This document shows, piece after piece, positions 16,832 to 29,640 of a stretch of 64,000 bases of DNA (the first letter of the stretch is position 1; every line of letters begins with the position of its first letter). A program made the translations under genes and the position numbers. The DNA is from Epiperipatus broadwayi. Lineage: Eukaryota; Onychophora; Udeonychophora; Euonychophora; Peripatidae. The stretch lies in the NCBI GenBank assembly GCA_028023455.1, contig JAQFVV010012511.1, positions 1,488,165-1,552,164 on the forward strand, written 5' to 3'. The notes under the pieces were generated by a model. The model was not told where the DNA came from and ran no database searches. It was given only the letters and a program-made list of their open reading frames with translations.

Positions 16832-16950
16832 TTCTCCTGACTTTTGCTTTAAACTATCTACACTTAGAAACTATTTTCTTAATCTCTTTTATCCCATTTA
16901 TACATTATCTACATAACCATACACCTGTTACATCCTTTCTAGTCTTATTT

Positions 16951-19800
16951 CAGCATTGCAAATGAAAAACCTTATTACATATGGTATACTCTACCAAAGA
17001 ATGCCTAATTCTCTTTTGGTCATTATATATACATTGTGGAATTTAAATGCAATTCATATTTTCTTATTTTTCAATTGCCCTACTCTATATTTAAAGTTAT
17101 GATTTTTGTACTACTCTTCAAATTTCTTTATACAAAAGAAAAAAAAACACTTTTATTTTTTTAAAAAAATTAAAATGGCGATTGGAAAACGTGCTCGCAA
17201 ACCTTACACCTCAAATGTTATCTCTTTCTCAAATAAATCATTCTCTTTCTTAAATTGAAAAATTCTTTAATAGCACAACCTATTAAAAACAACTAATTTT
17301 ATGTATGACTTAGTTTAAAATCCTCCTTGTAGTCAACACACATATATAGAAATATTTTTTGCTTTTATGTTTAAAATGGCATATCAAATCACTTTCAAAC
17401 ATTAGCAATATTTTTCCTGATCTTTCCAAATCCAATTCAGTTTCTCTGCACTCCAATTTACTTTTCACATCCACACACTAAGCAAATATTATCCAGCAAC
17501 AAAAATTTTTCCAGATGATATTAAAAATATATAAAACTTTAACTTATCTTGTGGAACAAATCAGCTACATCAGCACAACAAGGCAGTTAAAGTTTTATGT
17601 GAGTCAGTATTTTTATACTGCTGTTATAGTGAAATTTAAAAAAACTTGCTTATAAAATAAAAAGTAGAAAATAAAAATAAATATTTTTTTTTTTTTAAAG
17701 AAATGCTTTTATTTTCATAAATTAAAATATATAAATATTTCAGCTTTCACAATATTCTTGCTATTATGTGACCAAATTCATGTTTAGTGATACCTTAGGC
17801 TATATTTAAAGATGAATGTCACATGCTTTTATTTTGCTTGCATAATATCAAAAAATATTATGAATTAAAGAATATTTATTTTTTACTTTTTACTGTATTT
17901 ATGAAAATAAAAAGAATTTTTTAATATATATATATTTGATACTTGTGAGTTTTTTTGTAAATTAAGATGGCAACCTGTATTTTTGATAAATATACAGTTT
18001 CAAGGGCCTACAATCTTCCAAAAATGCATTAGTTATTAAATGAAAAAAACCCCATAATAAATCAATTTTTAAATTAAAAAAAATATCTGATAAACTTCAT
18101 TAAGAATCTTTATAAGATAATCTTAACATTGTCGTACTTTGATTCAATTCAGCTTGTTTCATTTTATCAGCAGTTTTTTTGATCAATTGTCATCATGATC
18201 AAAATTTGCATCACAGAACATGATGCAATTAAGTATTTCCAAAGATACAGAATTTTGCCATCTGGAAAAGTATGCATTAATGGTCATGATATGAAAATTT
18301 GCATTCAAATAACCCCGCAGTGGTAATGCAATGTGAAATCCAGTTTAAACAGAATTTCCCTTCATAAAGAAACATGATTCGAGGGCTCTAAAATTCCACT
18401 TCTGACTGTACTCATGTTTTGTATATCATCAACATGAATAAAGTGTAAATATTGTATCTATATATATATATTATAATGGTTGGGTAGGATTTAGAGTCTG
18501 GCCATATCTGCCATACAAGGGCACCACCAGCCCATTTGAACCTGGCAAATGTATATAGTAGGCAGATATGTATTGTTAAAGATCCAGCTTTATTTTATTA
18601 TAATTACATATTGCCCATTAGCACTTGCCACTAGCTCAAGGAGTAGCAGAGGTTTTTTAATAAAGATAACAAAAAAAAACTAAATCACTGCCAGTACTAA
18701 TAACACAAAAGATTTTATTTAGGTATATCTAACAACAAATTTGAAAAATAAATTACTAAAAAAAATGCTTTAGGTTTCATTTTTTTTTTTTTAACTTTAA
18801 ATTTTAATCTTAGAATGTTGAGCATAGATAGGCTACCCAGACTATGCACTTACAAGATTTTCAAAACATTTGATTCCAGCTAAAAGTCCGCAGCCACATC
18901 AACACTCACTTCCCAATATATAGACACAACCAATGCAATGTGAACATGTTAGCATAACACTGCACTGACAGGAGTGTCTGCAGCATGATATTATTTAAAA
19001 GACAGAATCCCATCCAGTACAGGAATGTGCATCTGTCTGGTGAAGGAATCATGTATATAAAATATTAAAGAGAAATGCTACCTATGGATGGGAGAGCGGT
19101 CTATTTTGCCGACTTATAGTCCCAATTCATAAAACTAAAAGAGATCAATATCGTGGGAAGTATTCTTCATCCATTTCAATGCTATGACTACATCTTTGAG
19201 GTCATGCATTCAGTTGGGCACTTTGCCCTTTATGCTAACATCACATTATGTTGATATAAACATCCATTTATTCCTCCACCAGCATTGACACAACTACGAC
19301 ACAAATAGTCTGAAATCAAAACCCCTTTAAACTAACATACCCTTAAGTCTAAGCAGCCATCTACACCCAACTTATATTTAAGTCAATTTAATAATTTAAT
19401 TTATTCTTTAAAAAAAAAAATTTAGTTTCAGGTGTTAAACTTATTTTAAAATCACATATGTATCTAACTTATTTTAAAATCAAAAAAGCATTTGACCTAT
19501 TTTAAAATCCAATAATGCACAAATAATGATATGTATTGATTTTATCTTTAAATTTTTTTTTGCAATCGCAAACTCCTGCCCTATTACCAACAGACTTTAT
19601 ATTAAGCATAAAAATATATATAATATATATTTTAAAAAGAGTATGTTTCTAACTTTTAGATAAGACTTTTAAAAGTGCAAAGTTTATAAAAGAAAGTTCA
19701 GATTTGCTCATGTGAGAAAGTCTATACTTCATATTTAAAGGAAAATAAAGTTTGGAGAATTTAAATTTATTGAAGAGAGTTTATAGTTCATTTTTATCAT
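16951..19800. other. AT-rich stretch with one less AT-rich block
   Basis: No gene recognised. About 18830-19340 is richer in GC and CpG than its surroundings and looks like unique or old repetitive sequence without a long open frame. A GC-richer short segment at 17178-17210 begins an open frame of about 17 codons from ATG, too short to support. TA microsatellites occur near 17920 and 18460. Confidence 0.55.
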
Positions 19801-19832
19801 TAATGTTTTATACTTTCCTTTCTTTCTCCAAG

Positions 19833-19983
19833 CTCGTTCCTTTGCGATGAAGATCTGACTTTACGCAGGAGCCATTTCTTGCGGACGATGATGATTTATG
19901 AAGACGGTTCTGGTGGTTCGATCCTGGGATACACGGAAATGAAAGCTGCCTTTGGCCAGCCAGTCCGAGGAAAGCATGATTGA
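19833..19983 (+). CDS. Candidate host-gene terminal exon (uncharacterised)
   Basis: A 151-bp segment stands out by base composition (near 50% G+C with about nine CpG sites) in DNA of about 25% G+C. The frame ending in TGA at 19981-19983 is open for about 49 codons after a polypyrimidine tract (TTTCCTTTCTTTCTCC) and an AG at 19831-19832, as at a 3' splice site. The AG is preceded by A rather than the preferred C or T. The predicted C-terminus contains E-D-L-T-L-R-R, then M-M-I-Y-E-D-G and a final G-Q-P-V-R-G-K-H-D; it is polar and not repetitive. I do not recognise the protein. Upstream exons are not identified and no AATAAA lies close downstream. An overlapping minus-strand frame (19808-20056) runs through a poly-K tract and is less gene-like. 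A decayed repeat is the alternative. Confidence 0.35.
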
Positions 19984-21690
19984 ACAGATTACATTTTGAT
20001 ACTGGCAATAATAACTCAAGTTTTTTTTTTTTTTTAACAACAACAAACGAATTCAAAAATTCTAATCTTCTAATTCTTTTGAATTTCTCCTTTTATAGTC
20101 CTGAAGCATCTTACCTAGGAATTCTCAGATCCATCTGATATATTTCATATATGTATTTCATTGGTTCATTAGTTCTATGGTTAAATAGATTTTTCTTCTG
20201 TGGTCTGTGTATATATCTTGGGTGGGAAAAGGAAGTCTTTTGTTTCTATCTCTTGACTCTTATCTATTTCATAGTAATCTTTTTAATGATTATTTTGCCC
20301 TAAGGACCTGTTTGTAATTTAATTTTTGTTAAAAACTATCTTCATTATTTTTATGATTAAAAGGTTTTTATTATTGTTTTATTTTAAGATTAGAATCTTT
20401 GCTTCGATTCTATAAATTCTTTAAGCTTATTTTATTTTCAATATTTAAATGAAACATATTAATAAATTAACAACTCATTATTTGTGTATTTTGAACATCT
20501 GTGCATTTAACCCATTATTAGATGTCTACAAAAAATTTAAGTACCAAAATTTAAATATAACGTATATATATTCCATTACAATATATATTATTCATTTTTC
20601 TGTTAATAAGTTTATACACATACACACACACGCACACACAAAAGTGTAAATATTGTAGTTAGTTTTTCCACAATGATTTCTTTTTTAAAAATAACAATAA
20701 TAATAAAAAATTAAAAATTAAAATGTAAATATTATATTCGATATTTTCTAGCAGCCATTTTTTTTGTAAACATTTTGGTGGTCTTCCGAAATTGTAAATT
20801 TATCAAAAATATAGGCTGCCATCTTGGTTTACAGGAAAACTCACAAGTACCACTTTTTTTTCAATTAATAATTGTGATTTATCTTTTGTTTTCATACTGA
20901 TAGTATTTTTAGTCAGTAATAAATAGGAAAAATACTACAATTAAAAAAAAAAAATACAATTTAAAAAAAAATATTCAATTATAATTATGCTTAAAAGAAA
21001 CTTCTCATAATGAACACTTTCATTGGACCAATAGAAATGATCTAAAAGTGTAGTCTTCTGCTTACAGAATAAGTTTTTTAAGTACTAATTTGTATAATGT
21101 ATAAATGATTGATTGATACATTTCTATTATGAAAGTATGTTATATAAAAAACATTCACATATAATGCAGTTCAATATTTATTGATGTACATGCTATTTTT
21201 TAATATCACAGATTTCATATGTTTTTTTATTGAAGCTTAATAATGTTCTTATCTAAATACAAAGATTCTGATAAAAATGTTGAGTACAATTAAATAACAA
21301 TGCACTTTTTAATAAGTGATGGTCCCGAGTAGTTTACTGCAATTGTAGTGTTATAGTTGGTTGCTCAAATGTCTTATTAACTCCCAGGCAATAAACGATT
21401 CAGTTATTATAGGTTATTACTAAAACAAATGTTGCAATTTATTAGTAGATTGCAATTTCTAGGTTGAACAGGGACATAGCAATGTATGAGATAATTTTAA
21501 AAAATAAAAACAGTTTAATTTTTATTATAATCCTCTTCAAATAAAATCTTTCTAATATTATTTTTTTAAAAGTCCTTTGGGAGCTAAATACTTTTTTATA
21601 TTAATTTTTATCTTGAATAAAAAAAAGTTATTTCTGAAACAACAAAGATATCTTTTCCTGAAGGTTTGTGATGATGATGTTTTTTTTAGT
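19984..21690. other. AT-rich non-coding stretch
   Basis: No gene seen. A short CA/CG-type simple repeat lies near 20616-20642. It could include the 3' UTR of the candidate exon if that exon is real. Confidence 0.6.
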
Positions 21691-21915
21691 TGTATTTTTA
21701 TATTGGACTATTTCCATCATCTAATATGAGTACTGAATGACTTTAAAAAAAAATTAACTTTTATTTAAATATTCCAAATACATTCAACTGTAACCTGTTT
21801 GATGTGCTATTACTAACAGTTGAATGTATTTGGAATATTTAAATAAAAGTTATTTTTTTCTAAAGATATTCAATACTCATATTAGATGGTGGAAATAGTC
21901 CAATATAAAAATACA
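21691..21915. mobile_element. Fold-back MITE with ~100-bp arms
   Basis: Left arm 21691-21791 pairs with right arm 21816-21915 (few mismatches) around a loop of about 24 bases. The ends read TGTATTTTTA and its complement. No coding capacity. It resembles neither family A nor family B in sequence, so it is a separate element. No clear target duplication was recognised. Confidence 0.8.
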
Positions 21916-22261
21916 AACAGATATCTTTTCTTTCAATTTTTTAACATCTGTTCTGTTGGGCCATTACTTTTTTCTGACTTGTATTCTTGCTATTTGTATT
22001 GCATTAGATTTGACAAGAAATATTCCACCAAGTTATTCATACTCAAAACGATATGATTTTGAAATTTGTGGCATAATAAAATTAACTGTACCATGTTGTG
22101 CATTCAAGTTTAAACTTGTTTCATGATTATTGTATTATCATTACTTACAATTTAAAATCGTAGCTTATTAATAAAATATCTTTTACTCCCCCCCCCTTTA
22201 TATACATATGTAATATTTAAGTACAAGTATAGTATGTATACTTTAAAAAAGATATAGTTAT
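21916..22261. other. AT-rich spacer
   Basis: No gene seen. A C-run (22190-22197) lies at the right end. Confidence 0.7.
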
Positions 22262-22760
22262 AGGAAATTTGAGCCCAGACTTTCAAACTCCCTTTAGTCA
22301 TCCAGAACATCTTATACAACCAATACACATGACTACATATATATGAAAAAGATAAATGATCTCCAATATAATTTTTCATGCTGAACCAGCATTCATCAGT
22401 TGGTCCAGTTCATCACCCCCCCATACACATATATAATCACTGGTCAGTATGACAACAAAATTGACAAACAAGGGCTTTGAACATGCCATCATCATATTTT
22501 CTATGATATAGATGACTGCAGAATTGGAAAGTGGAGAGTATTGAAGCCTGTCTATTAAGGTTTGAGGATTTGCTATCTTAATACAAACTGAACAGTTATT
22601 ATATATATATATATATATGGCAGATGATGATCTGGAGCACTTGATGAGTGCTGGTTCAGCATGAAATGTGTATATTGGAGATCATTTATCTTTTTTACAT
22701 GTATACAGTCATGTGTATTAGTTGTATAAGATGGTCTTGATGACTAAAGGGAACTTCCAA
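22262..22760. mobile_element. Fold-back family B element
   Basis: The outer arms (about 22300-22420 and 22625-22745) are inverted copies carrying the family B signature CATGCTGAACCAGCA with TGAAAAAGATAAATGATC. The interior (about 22440-22590) contains sequence found as an inverted pair inside the copy at 34150-34790. A TA microsatellite interrupts it near 22600. No open frame is supported; non-autonomous fold-back element. Confidence 0.75.
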
Positions 22761-24846
22761 GTCTGGGTGAGTTAAAATGTTTACATATATATATATATAA
22801 TCTACACAACTTTAACAATTGAATATTTTCAATGATGTACAATGTACATTATAAATCTTAAATACTTGATACTACAAGAATTTTTGCAAATATGCATTTT
22901 TAATGAAGGTGTTAGTAAGTTTAGTTGACAAAGACCTATAATTTGAATCCTGCTGAATGAACCTTGAATATGTTTCAAGTTACAAACAGGCTTAAAATTT
23001 TTTATTTTAGATACAAATAGCCATTCAGGAATGGTGTAATGAGTATCTGGCTATCACTAATTGAGGGTAAAATCCTCAAGTTATTCTGAATTGATTAGAT
23101 GTGTGTTGATATGCTGATCACGACGGCTTTCACCACTAATGAATTATGTCGTACTCCTATGGATTCTGAGTTTATAGTTTACTTTCATCTTTTAAAAATT
23201 ATATGCAAATTAGTAAAAAATTGCTACTAATGATAATTAATTATTTTAATATTAATAGATTAATCCAGTGCAGTTTGTCAAAAAGTTTTGGCGAATATTC
23301 CAACAGACATCCCAATAGTATAATGTAGAAAATAAAGTGTTAAGAATTTTTTGGAATTTTTATCTAAGGGAATGTTTATTAAATAAATAAATTCATAGCT
23401 TGATGAAAGAATGATTTTATGACCTTGATTGAGGAAGGGTTTATAATGATATCCTGTTCCTCAATCAAGAAATATTCTTAGATGTTAAAAATAAAACAAC
23501 AATAATAGTCTTGCAGTTCGAATAGACATTATTGATTGACTTATTTTCACAAAGGATAAAAATATGAAGAAAATTTTATCTGTTTAATTTATATTATAAT
23601 TATTTTTTAAATGATAAAAGCTGATATCAATTAAAGAAGAAAAACTAGTCAGTCATGATGTAAATATGTTATTAATATCAATGGTAATTATTGAACGTTT
23701 TATATATTTTTTAATAAATATAAATAATTGAACTGTTTTTTTTTTTTTTACTTAAGAGTTCATATGCTGTTTGAGCAGTGGAAATGATAGAGTTGAGTTT
23801 TAAACCAGGATTCTTTAATTATGATCTCACAACTCTATCATTGCTCTAAATTATTTTTTTAGTAATGTTATAAGAAAAGGAAAAGGACTTTATGACATAG
23901 CATTTATCAGATTCACTTGCTTGTGCGTATGATTTATGATTTGAATCTGATCTAAGTAAAACTGGAGATTTTTTTTTCAAGATTTTAAGAAATTATCAAT
24001 AAGCAAATAGCTACTAGCTAATTATAGTTACAGATGTAATATCCTTGCTGCCTGAAAATTGGCTAGCCATTGTGCAGTGTTTTCTCCTTCACCATCATTG
24101 ATACACATGCCCATTACTTTACTTATTCTTCTGAAAGAGAGTCTAATGTTTCAGTTACTGGAATATTATTTTCAAAATTTTATCATCAAAAATAAATAGC
24201 TAGGGATTGTATGCTATTAGCATTTCTCATCATAAACAATAATTTTTTCATGTAATACTTTCTGTTTATGATGCACATGCATTTTCTATATAGTCTCACA
24301 GCTTAAATTATTGCATCAATTAAAAGAATATGTGCATGCACATCTTTTACATAGACTGATGACATCTGGTGCAAAGAAGTTTCTCCTTAAATAAAATCAA
24401 AAGTTTCTACACATAGATTATATGCTCAGAAACTTTATTAGAAGAGTTAAACCTATCTTCTAACCAAAATTTATATATTATAATAAACACATCTCCATGG
24501 CTCATTTTCATTTTCTTCCTATTCCATCTTAATAAAAGCTATTTCATTATTTTCATTATTCTATTCTATATTTCGAATTTTGTTATCAAAACTTAAATAA
24601 ATAATTATAAATCTTTTTTTATCTTTAAATTTGTCTCATTCTCCTTACAATATAGTCTGGTAGACCTTGTGCTGCAAAAATAAATGTTTAATACCATCTT
24701 TATTATACTCCCATAAACGACATCTACAATATAAATTCTTATTCCATTTTTGCCTGTTCCCCTTGTATCTAATGGTCTTGTGCTTGCAACAAATAATATG
24801 TAAAATATCACCTGATCATCATTTCTTATGCTTCCTTATAATTGTT
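22761..24846. other. AT-rich stretch with small inverted repeats
   Basis: No gene seen. A small hairpin lies at about 23430-23470 (TTGATTGAGGA and complement). A short imperfect inverted pair with GATAGAGTTG lies at 23773-23846; that segment resembles one at 47020-47112 in reverse orientation. Confidence 0.6.
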
Positions 24847-25188
24847 ATTAAAACAGGCAAAATTCCCTATACATATTGCCATTTAGTGCAATCCAGAGTA
24901 ATCAATGGATGCCAGAAGGCTTGTGCATAAAATCCCCATCTATTGTCTACTCATCCAATATCCCCAGACTAGTTTTTGGCTGTGGCCTTTGTCAGTGAGG
25001 AGCCTTGAATCTGAGAGCACTGCACCTAGATCTTAGGATCCTAAAGGCCACAAGCCAGAAACTAGTCTGGGAATATTGGATGAGTAGACACTAGATGGCG
25101 ATTTTATGCACACGTCTTCTGGCATCCATTGATTATTCTGGCTTGCACTGAGTGGTAATACGTATAGGGAATTTTGCCTGTTTTAATA
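24847..25188. mobile_element. Fold-back family A element, complete palindrome
   Basis: Left arm about 24847-24990 and right arm about 25045-25188 are inverted copies. Both begin AAAACAGGCAAAATTCCCTATAC (17 bases of this repeat exactly) and include CAATGGATGCCAGAAG and GACTAGTTTC-type segments. The centre is a short unique stretch with AGCACTGCACCTAGATC. It aligns with the larger family A copies at 38885-40200. The open frame overlapping its left arm is fortuitous. No transposase is present. Confidence 0.8.
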
Positions 25189-26430
25189 TGTAAAACAGTT
25201 TCTTAAACTAAATCATTCAATTATTACCTAATTAATTTTCCAGCTGCAGTTTATTTCTTTTTTTATCTATATTTTTATTTTATTTTAATAAAAGCTGTTT
25301 TGTTAGTTTCTTTAGATGAGGATGGGAAATAGCCAATTCTAGAGCTACACGTGACTCTTTGTTGATAAAAATATGGCTCTCTTATTTTGAATAAAAATCT
25401 ATTTTGGCCACCACAGAAACGACTGTCATCACAAAGTCTTCAATCAAATACTTTTTAGCAGAGAAATTAATATTGGAAAAGAATAAAACAAATTAAATTG
25501 ACAATTTCAGAATACATACAATTATAATTTACAACAATCTAACTTTTTGATAGCTCTGATATGGATGAAAATAATGCAGAAGTTCTGAAAAACCCCAGTG
25601 AGCTGTATATAAACCAACTATCAGCAAATATAAAATGTAGAATGAGTCATCTATACTTTAGCATTGATTATAAATTTTCTGAAATACCTACTTGCAGAGC
25701 ATGATTTATATATACAAATGTAATTTCAAGACAACTATAAGTTATTCTGAAATCATTATAACTAATCAGAGGGAAGATCAACCTCTAGATATTAAATTAA
25801 TATTCAGTTAATAGATGTAAATATACATTTTTGATAGCTTGAATATAATCAGGGAAATATACTTGCACATATGCATCAAAATATTATCAAAAGGAATAAA
25901 ATAATATGGTGTTGTCACCACATCACTTTCCAATGCAGTATTAGATATTAGAAAAGTTGTATTGTTTTCTTATTTATAGCTTATGGATGTGAAGTATTTG
26001 ACATTTTGTATAGCATACTCATGTATATGGTTGTAGCAGTAAGCAAGCTGTGAATTGAGTTTGGATTTGAGTAGCTTAAATCTAAAATAGAATATCACCA
26101 TTGTTATTACAACAATCATGGCCACAATGTATGCCATTTGGGAGAATAGGCTGCATAGAATTATCAGTTGGCTTATTGTGCTGAATTTAAATGAGTGTTT
26201 CAATGCAGTGTCAACTTGTACATAATTTAATTTTTATTTTATTAACAGGGTAGTTTAGTTTGGGTTTTATGCCTACAGTTATATTAAGTACTTCAAATTC
26301 ATGATTATAATACTTATAAACAATGTCCTTGAGAGAACAAATAGCTGAAGAAGACAGAGTTATCAATAAAGTGTGGAAAAGTAAATTTGTGTTTATAGAA
26401 GTAAATGGATAGTCTTACTTCTTAATTTGC
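25189..26430. other. AT-rich non-coding stretch
   Basis: No gene supported. A minus-strand open frame at 25970-26203 encodes a hydrophobic peptide of low complexity that I consider chance. Confidence 0.6.
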
Positions 26431-26537
26431 CATTGTTAGCCGAGAGGTATCGCAGCCGCCATGCAAGCAAGTAGTTGGTTGCAGATGGTTGTGGGTTCGC
26501 GTCCCGGCCGATGCTATGACACATGGAAAAAAAAAAA
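26431..26537 (+). mobile_element. tRNA-derived SINE (family S1), well-preserved copy
   Basis: The RNA polymerase III A box TAGCCGAGAGG at 26437-26447 fits the consensus. The B box GTTCGCGTC at 26495-26503 departs by one base. The body is GC-rich with many intact CpGs and ends in poly-A (to 26537). Apart from strand it differs from the copy at 44912-45020 at only two visible positions in about 90 bases, so the family has been active recently. The head resembles a tRNA (Leu-like GCCGAG motif), but anticodon assignment is not safe. No target duplication was recognised. Confidence 0.85.
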
Positions 26538-26639
26538 TAGTAAATTAAATAATACTGAAGAATAAATAACTCTATGGAAATAATAGAAGGAAAGTTTTAA
26601 AAAATTACAAAAGAAAACATTATTCCATTATAAAAATTT

Positions 26640-28150
26640 GTCACCTTGGGCAAAATTCTCATCAAATACTACTGTAGCAAGTTTTTGTTATCCCTGGAAA
26701 TAAGAAAAGTGGGAAAATATTTTACTAATTGGTGAATTTCAAAAACATTTCATGTAAAATATCTCTAAAGTTCTGTTTAAAGATGAAAAATAAGATTAAT
26801 CTTTCTCAGAATTGTAGAGGAACAAATTGCATCTATTGTTGATGAATTATGAAGTATACAAATTGTGATTATTAATTCTTCTGAATTTATATTCATTGCT
26901 GTTGATGAATTAACTGATATTTCTGATATAACAAAATGCTGGAATGATAGTTAAATATATCACATCTTCAAGTATCAAAAATAACTTCCTGATATGTGAT
27001 ACCATTTTAAAAACATAATACAGTTAAGATATTTTGAAAACCTCTTAGCATATTTACAAAATAAAAAGATAGATATTTATAGTAATGGTACAGCTGCTAT
27101 GATTGAAAAAAACATAGAGTTTATTAAATTATTATCCATTCATATTTCTCATGAAATTATTTCATTTCATTGAATTTTGCATCAAGAAGCTTTAATTTCA
27201 AAATCTTTAGATTATTATCCAAGCTGAAAAGAGTAATGAATGTTGTATCAATAATCAATTTTATCATGCATTGAATCACAGAGTTTTTTGGTGTATTGTT
27301 AGAAGAAGTAGATAGTCAATGTAAAGATTTAGTTATATCTGTAAGTTGACTGTCAAGAGTGAAAGAGTTAATTAATTAAAATGGTTCTTCAAGTATTTTC
27401 AAACGAGTGAAAACTTTTCTAATCTCTAGTAATTATAACATTCTCATCAATCCTGAATGGATTCAAAATTTTTATTTTTTGCTCCATATGATTGAACATA
27501 AAAGCTGAATCTGAAGTTGCAAGGAAATACAACTTTACAATTATTAAAAAAAATCATTACCTTTGATTAGAAATTGAGTATGTTTTTGGAAGATATTACC
27601 AAAGATAAATTTATATATTTTTGAAAATCTAAGAAATTATAGGTAGAGTTTATTAAAAAAAAAAATGATTATAAAATATTTGCACACATGATTATCTTCA
27701 TTTTAGTTTCATTTACAAACAAATATCAAGATTTTAGAAAACATCAGGAGTTGATGAAATTTATATTACATCCTTTAAAGAGTAATTTGAATTTAATAGA
27801 CATTAAAGCTTTTCTTACTATTTGTATTGCAGAATTATAAACGGAGTTTCAGAAAATAACTGGATACAAAATCTTTAGGAAATGATAACAGGGTGAAAAA
27901 ATCAGACAACAATGGAAAAAAACATCACAAAGTATATTAAAATGCTGGAACTCCTTTCCAACTAATTATTCAAATGCCAGATAACTGGTTCAATATGTTA
28001 TTATGAACATTTAAAAAAAAATAAATTACTTTAAAAGTAAACACAAGAACAGACTGATTGATGCAAGTTTGAAAGCTGAATTACTATTAAAATGCATTAT
28101 AACTTTGAGTAATAAAAATAGCTGAATATAATTATTTAAATCAATAATTT
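26640..28150 (+). pseudogene. Decayed hAT transposase (ZBED5/SCAND3-like)
   Basis: No long frame remains, but conceptual reading across stops and frameshifts gives hAT landmarks in the right order. About 26890-26930 reads A-V-D-E-L-T-D-I-S-D (family: A-L-D-E-S-T-D, first catalytic Asp region). About 27080-27110 reads N-G-T-A-A-M-I (family: D-G-A-A-M, second Asp). About 27170-27205 reads C-I-L-H-Q-E-A-L-I-S-K. About 27345-27375 is a degraded R-W-L-S-R motif with the Trp codon now TGA. About 27720-27780 reads F-R-K-H-Q-E-L. These are typical of the ZBED5/SCAND3/GTF2IRD2 branch of hAT, distinct from the element at 55832. Terminal inverted repeats were not located. It is an old, inactive relic; the SINE at 26431 lies just upstream. 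Confidence 0.7.
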
Positions 28151-28459
28151 TATAGATTGGTATTCAAACACCATTTTTTTGCAATACAAATTTATTATAT
28201 TTTGATTAAAATGAAAATATCCAAAAAGAAAAATATTGTTTATTTAGTATACCCACAAAAATCAAAATAACTATACACAAACATGAGAGTTTTTTTAAAT
28301 CTTATATCTGTACAAAATTGTCCAACGTTTTAAGTATTTTAAACTTTTTCAGAAAATAGGATAAATCAAATTAAAATTGTAGCTCTCTAACTGTATATTT
28401 TTAAAGATTGTTTTGTTGGAATGATTCTTTGTTTCAGATAGATTTCTACCCTGTTTGTA
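28151..28459. other. AT-rich spacer
   Basis: No gene seen between the hAT relic and the LINE scrap. It may hold the unseen right end of the hAT relic. Confidence 0.6.
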
Positions 28460-28600
28460 ATGTGATGTGATGCACTATGATTTTTCCCTATACGAAGTCA
28501 GGAATCTCTCGGCAACTATGTCCAGAGAAACATGTTAGCCACTTTACTTCTCCTTTCCATTCCCCACCCTAAGTTTTCCCATATCCTGCTTCATCCCATC
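28460..28600 (-). mobile_element. LINE family L-A 3' UTR scrap
   Basis: About 140 bp match the 3' UTR of family L-A on the minus strand (compare 12430-12560): shared GAATCTCTCGGCAACTAT-type and CACCCTAAGTTTT segments. The terminal tandem TGTGATGTGATGCA marks the element's 3' tail. Severely 5'-truncated. Confidence 0.8.
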
Positions 28601-29458
28601 ATGATGCACTGTGCTGTCACCTAATAATAAGTAGAAAACTTACTTTTATAATTATTATTTTCTGTTAACATTTGATGATCATATAATCTGCATTTCTTTA
28701 GAAGAATTATCATCTAGTTGATTTTTGAAAGTGCTGACGTCTCATTTATTAATGTGATGAAGTTTATCCATATCGTTGCTAGTTGTCATTTTTTTCACCA
28801 TCAAACTTTCTAAACATTATACATGTTTTTAATGAAATCAATCTTTAAAAGATGTAATCAAAATAAGGCAATTTTAATCTGATCATTTTGTGATTGAAGT
28901 GAGAGTTTTAGACTAATCTGATCGAATATTTATTTGTTCATTTGCTTGCTCAATTACATAATGAAATATTAACTGAACTAAAGAAGAATTTAAACAGCAA
29001 AATCATAAACACTTTTTAAAACAATACTAAATTTGGGTATTTTGTCGCAGATAAAGACATATTCTACATGCCGTATTTGAATATTTCGATTAATTAAATA
29101 GCAACCGATTGGTTTTTAATATATATACATACATTATTTTTTCAATGATAATTTGATTTTCTAAATATTTTTTTTTTTAAATGATGGTTAAAAAATTCAG
29201 TAAAAAAAAATTTTGTTACTAAATTTTAAAAACAAAAAAATAATAATTTTATTTTGTTTTCTGAATATAAAAATTAAATCAGAATTATATTATTATTCAG
29301 TAATCAGATTATTAAAAAAATATTTTTTAGTTAACGTTTTGAATTAAAATTAGTCTGATATAAATAAAACTTTTTATTGATATTAAATGGAGTTCGTTTA
29401 TTTTAAAAAAAGCTAGATTTAGAAAACTCTTGAATGAAATCGCAGAATACTAATTGTT
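28601..29458. other. AT-rich non-coding stretch
   Basis: No gene seen; long A/T homopolymers near 29160-29330. Confidence 0.7.
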
Positions 29459-29640
29459 GTGTTGAATAATGATAGATATCATCATCATCATCATCAACCA
29501 TTATCAATTTACTGCAGGATGAAGTTCAATTCATCTTTTCCGATCTTAGCTTCTCTTCTCCACATCACCCTTGCACACTTTCTTATTTCATCCATCCATC
29601 TCACATGTGGTCTTTTTCTGGGTCTTTTACAATATCTTAA
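29459..29640 (-). mobile_element. 3' end of an RTE-like LINE (family L-C)
   Basis: Read on the minus strand, it gives a basic peptide ending with R-P-R-K-R-P-H-V-R-W-M-D-E-I-R-K-C-A. This matches the G-R-P-x-x-R-W-x-D-E/D-I motif at the C-terminus of RTE/BovB-like and related LINE ORFs. A stop follows, then a (TGATGA)n-like tail (29477-29491), usual for such LINEs. Only the last about 40 codons survive. The same family appears at 63490-64000. Confidence 0.7.

Larger units (their letters stand above)
12428..16950 (-). mobile_element. Near full-length LINE (family L-A), CR1/L2-like
   Basis: About 4.5 kb on the minus strand. In transcription order it has a 5' region (about 16832-16950, limit uncertain), ORF1 with an esterase domain (16831-16061), ORF2 with apurinic-type endonuclease, RT and a C-terminal Cys/His segment (about 15985-12730, broken), and a 3' UTR ending near 12428. 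The 3' UTR matches the copy at 3076-3328 and a scrap at 28460-28600. A coiled-coil plus SGNH-esterase ORF1 is known from CR1 and L2-type LINEs; exact clade assignment needs a tree. Flanking target duplications were not recognised. Confidence 0.85.

Noticed and set aside
17178-17230. ATG-initiated basic frame in a locally GC-richer spot
   Set aside because: Only about 17 codons before AT-rich sequence; may belong to the LINE 5' region. No support as a gene.
25970-26203. Hydrophobic 77-codon minus-strand frame resembling membrane segments
   Set aside because: AT-rich DNA yields hydrophobic frames (Phe, Ile, Leu codons) by chance; no conserved motif or start context.
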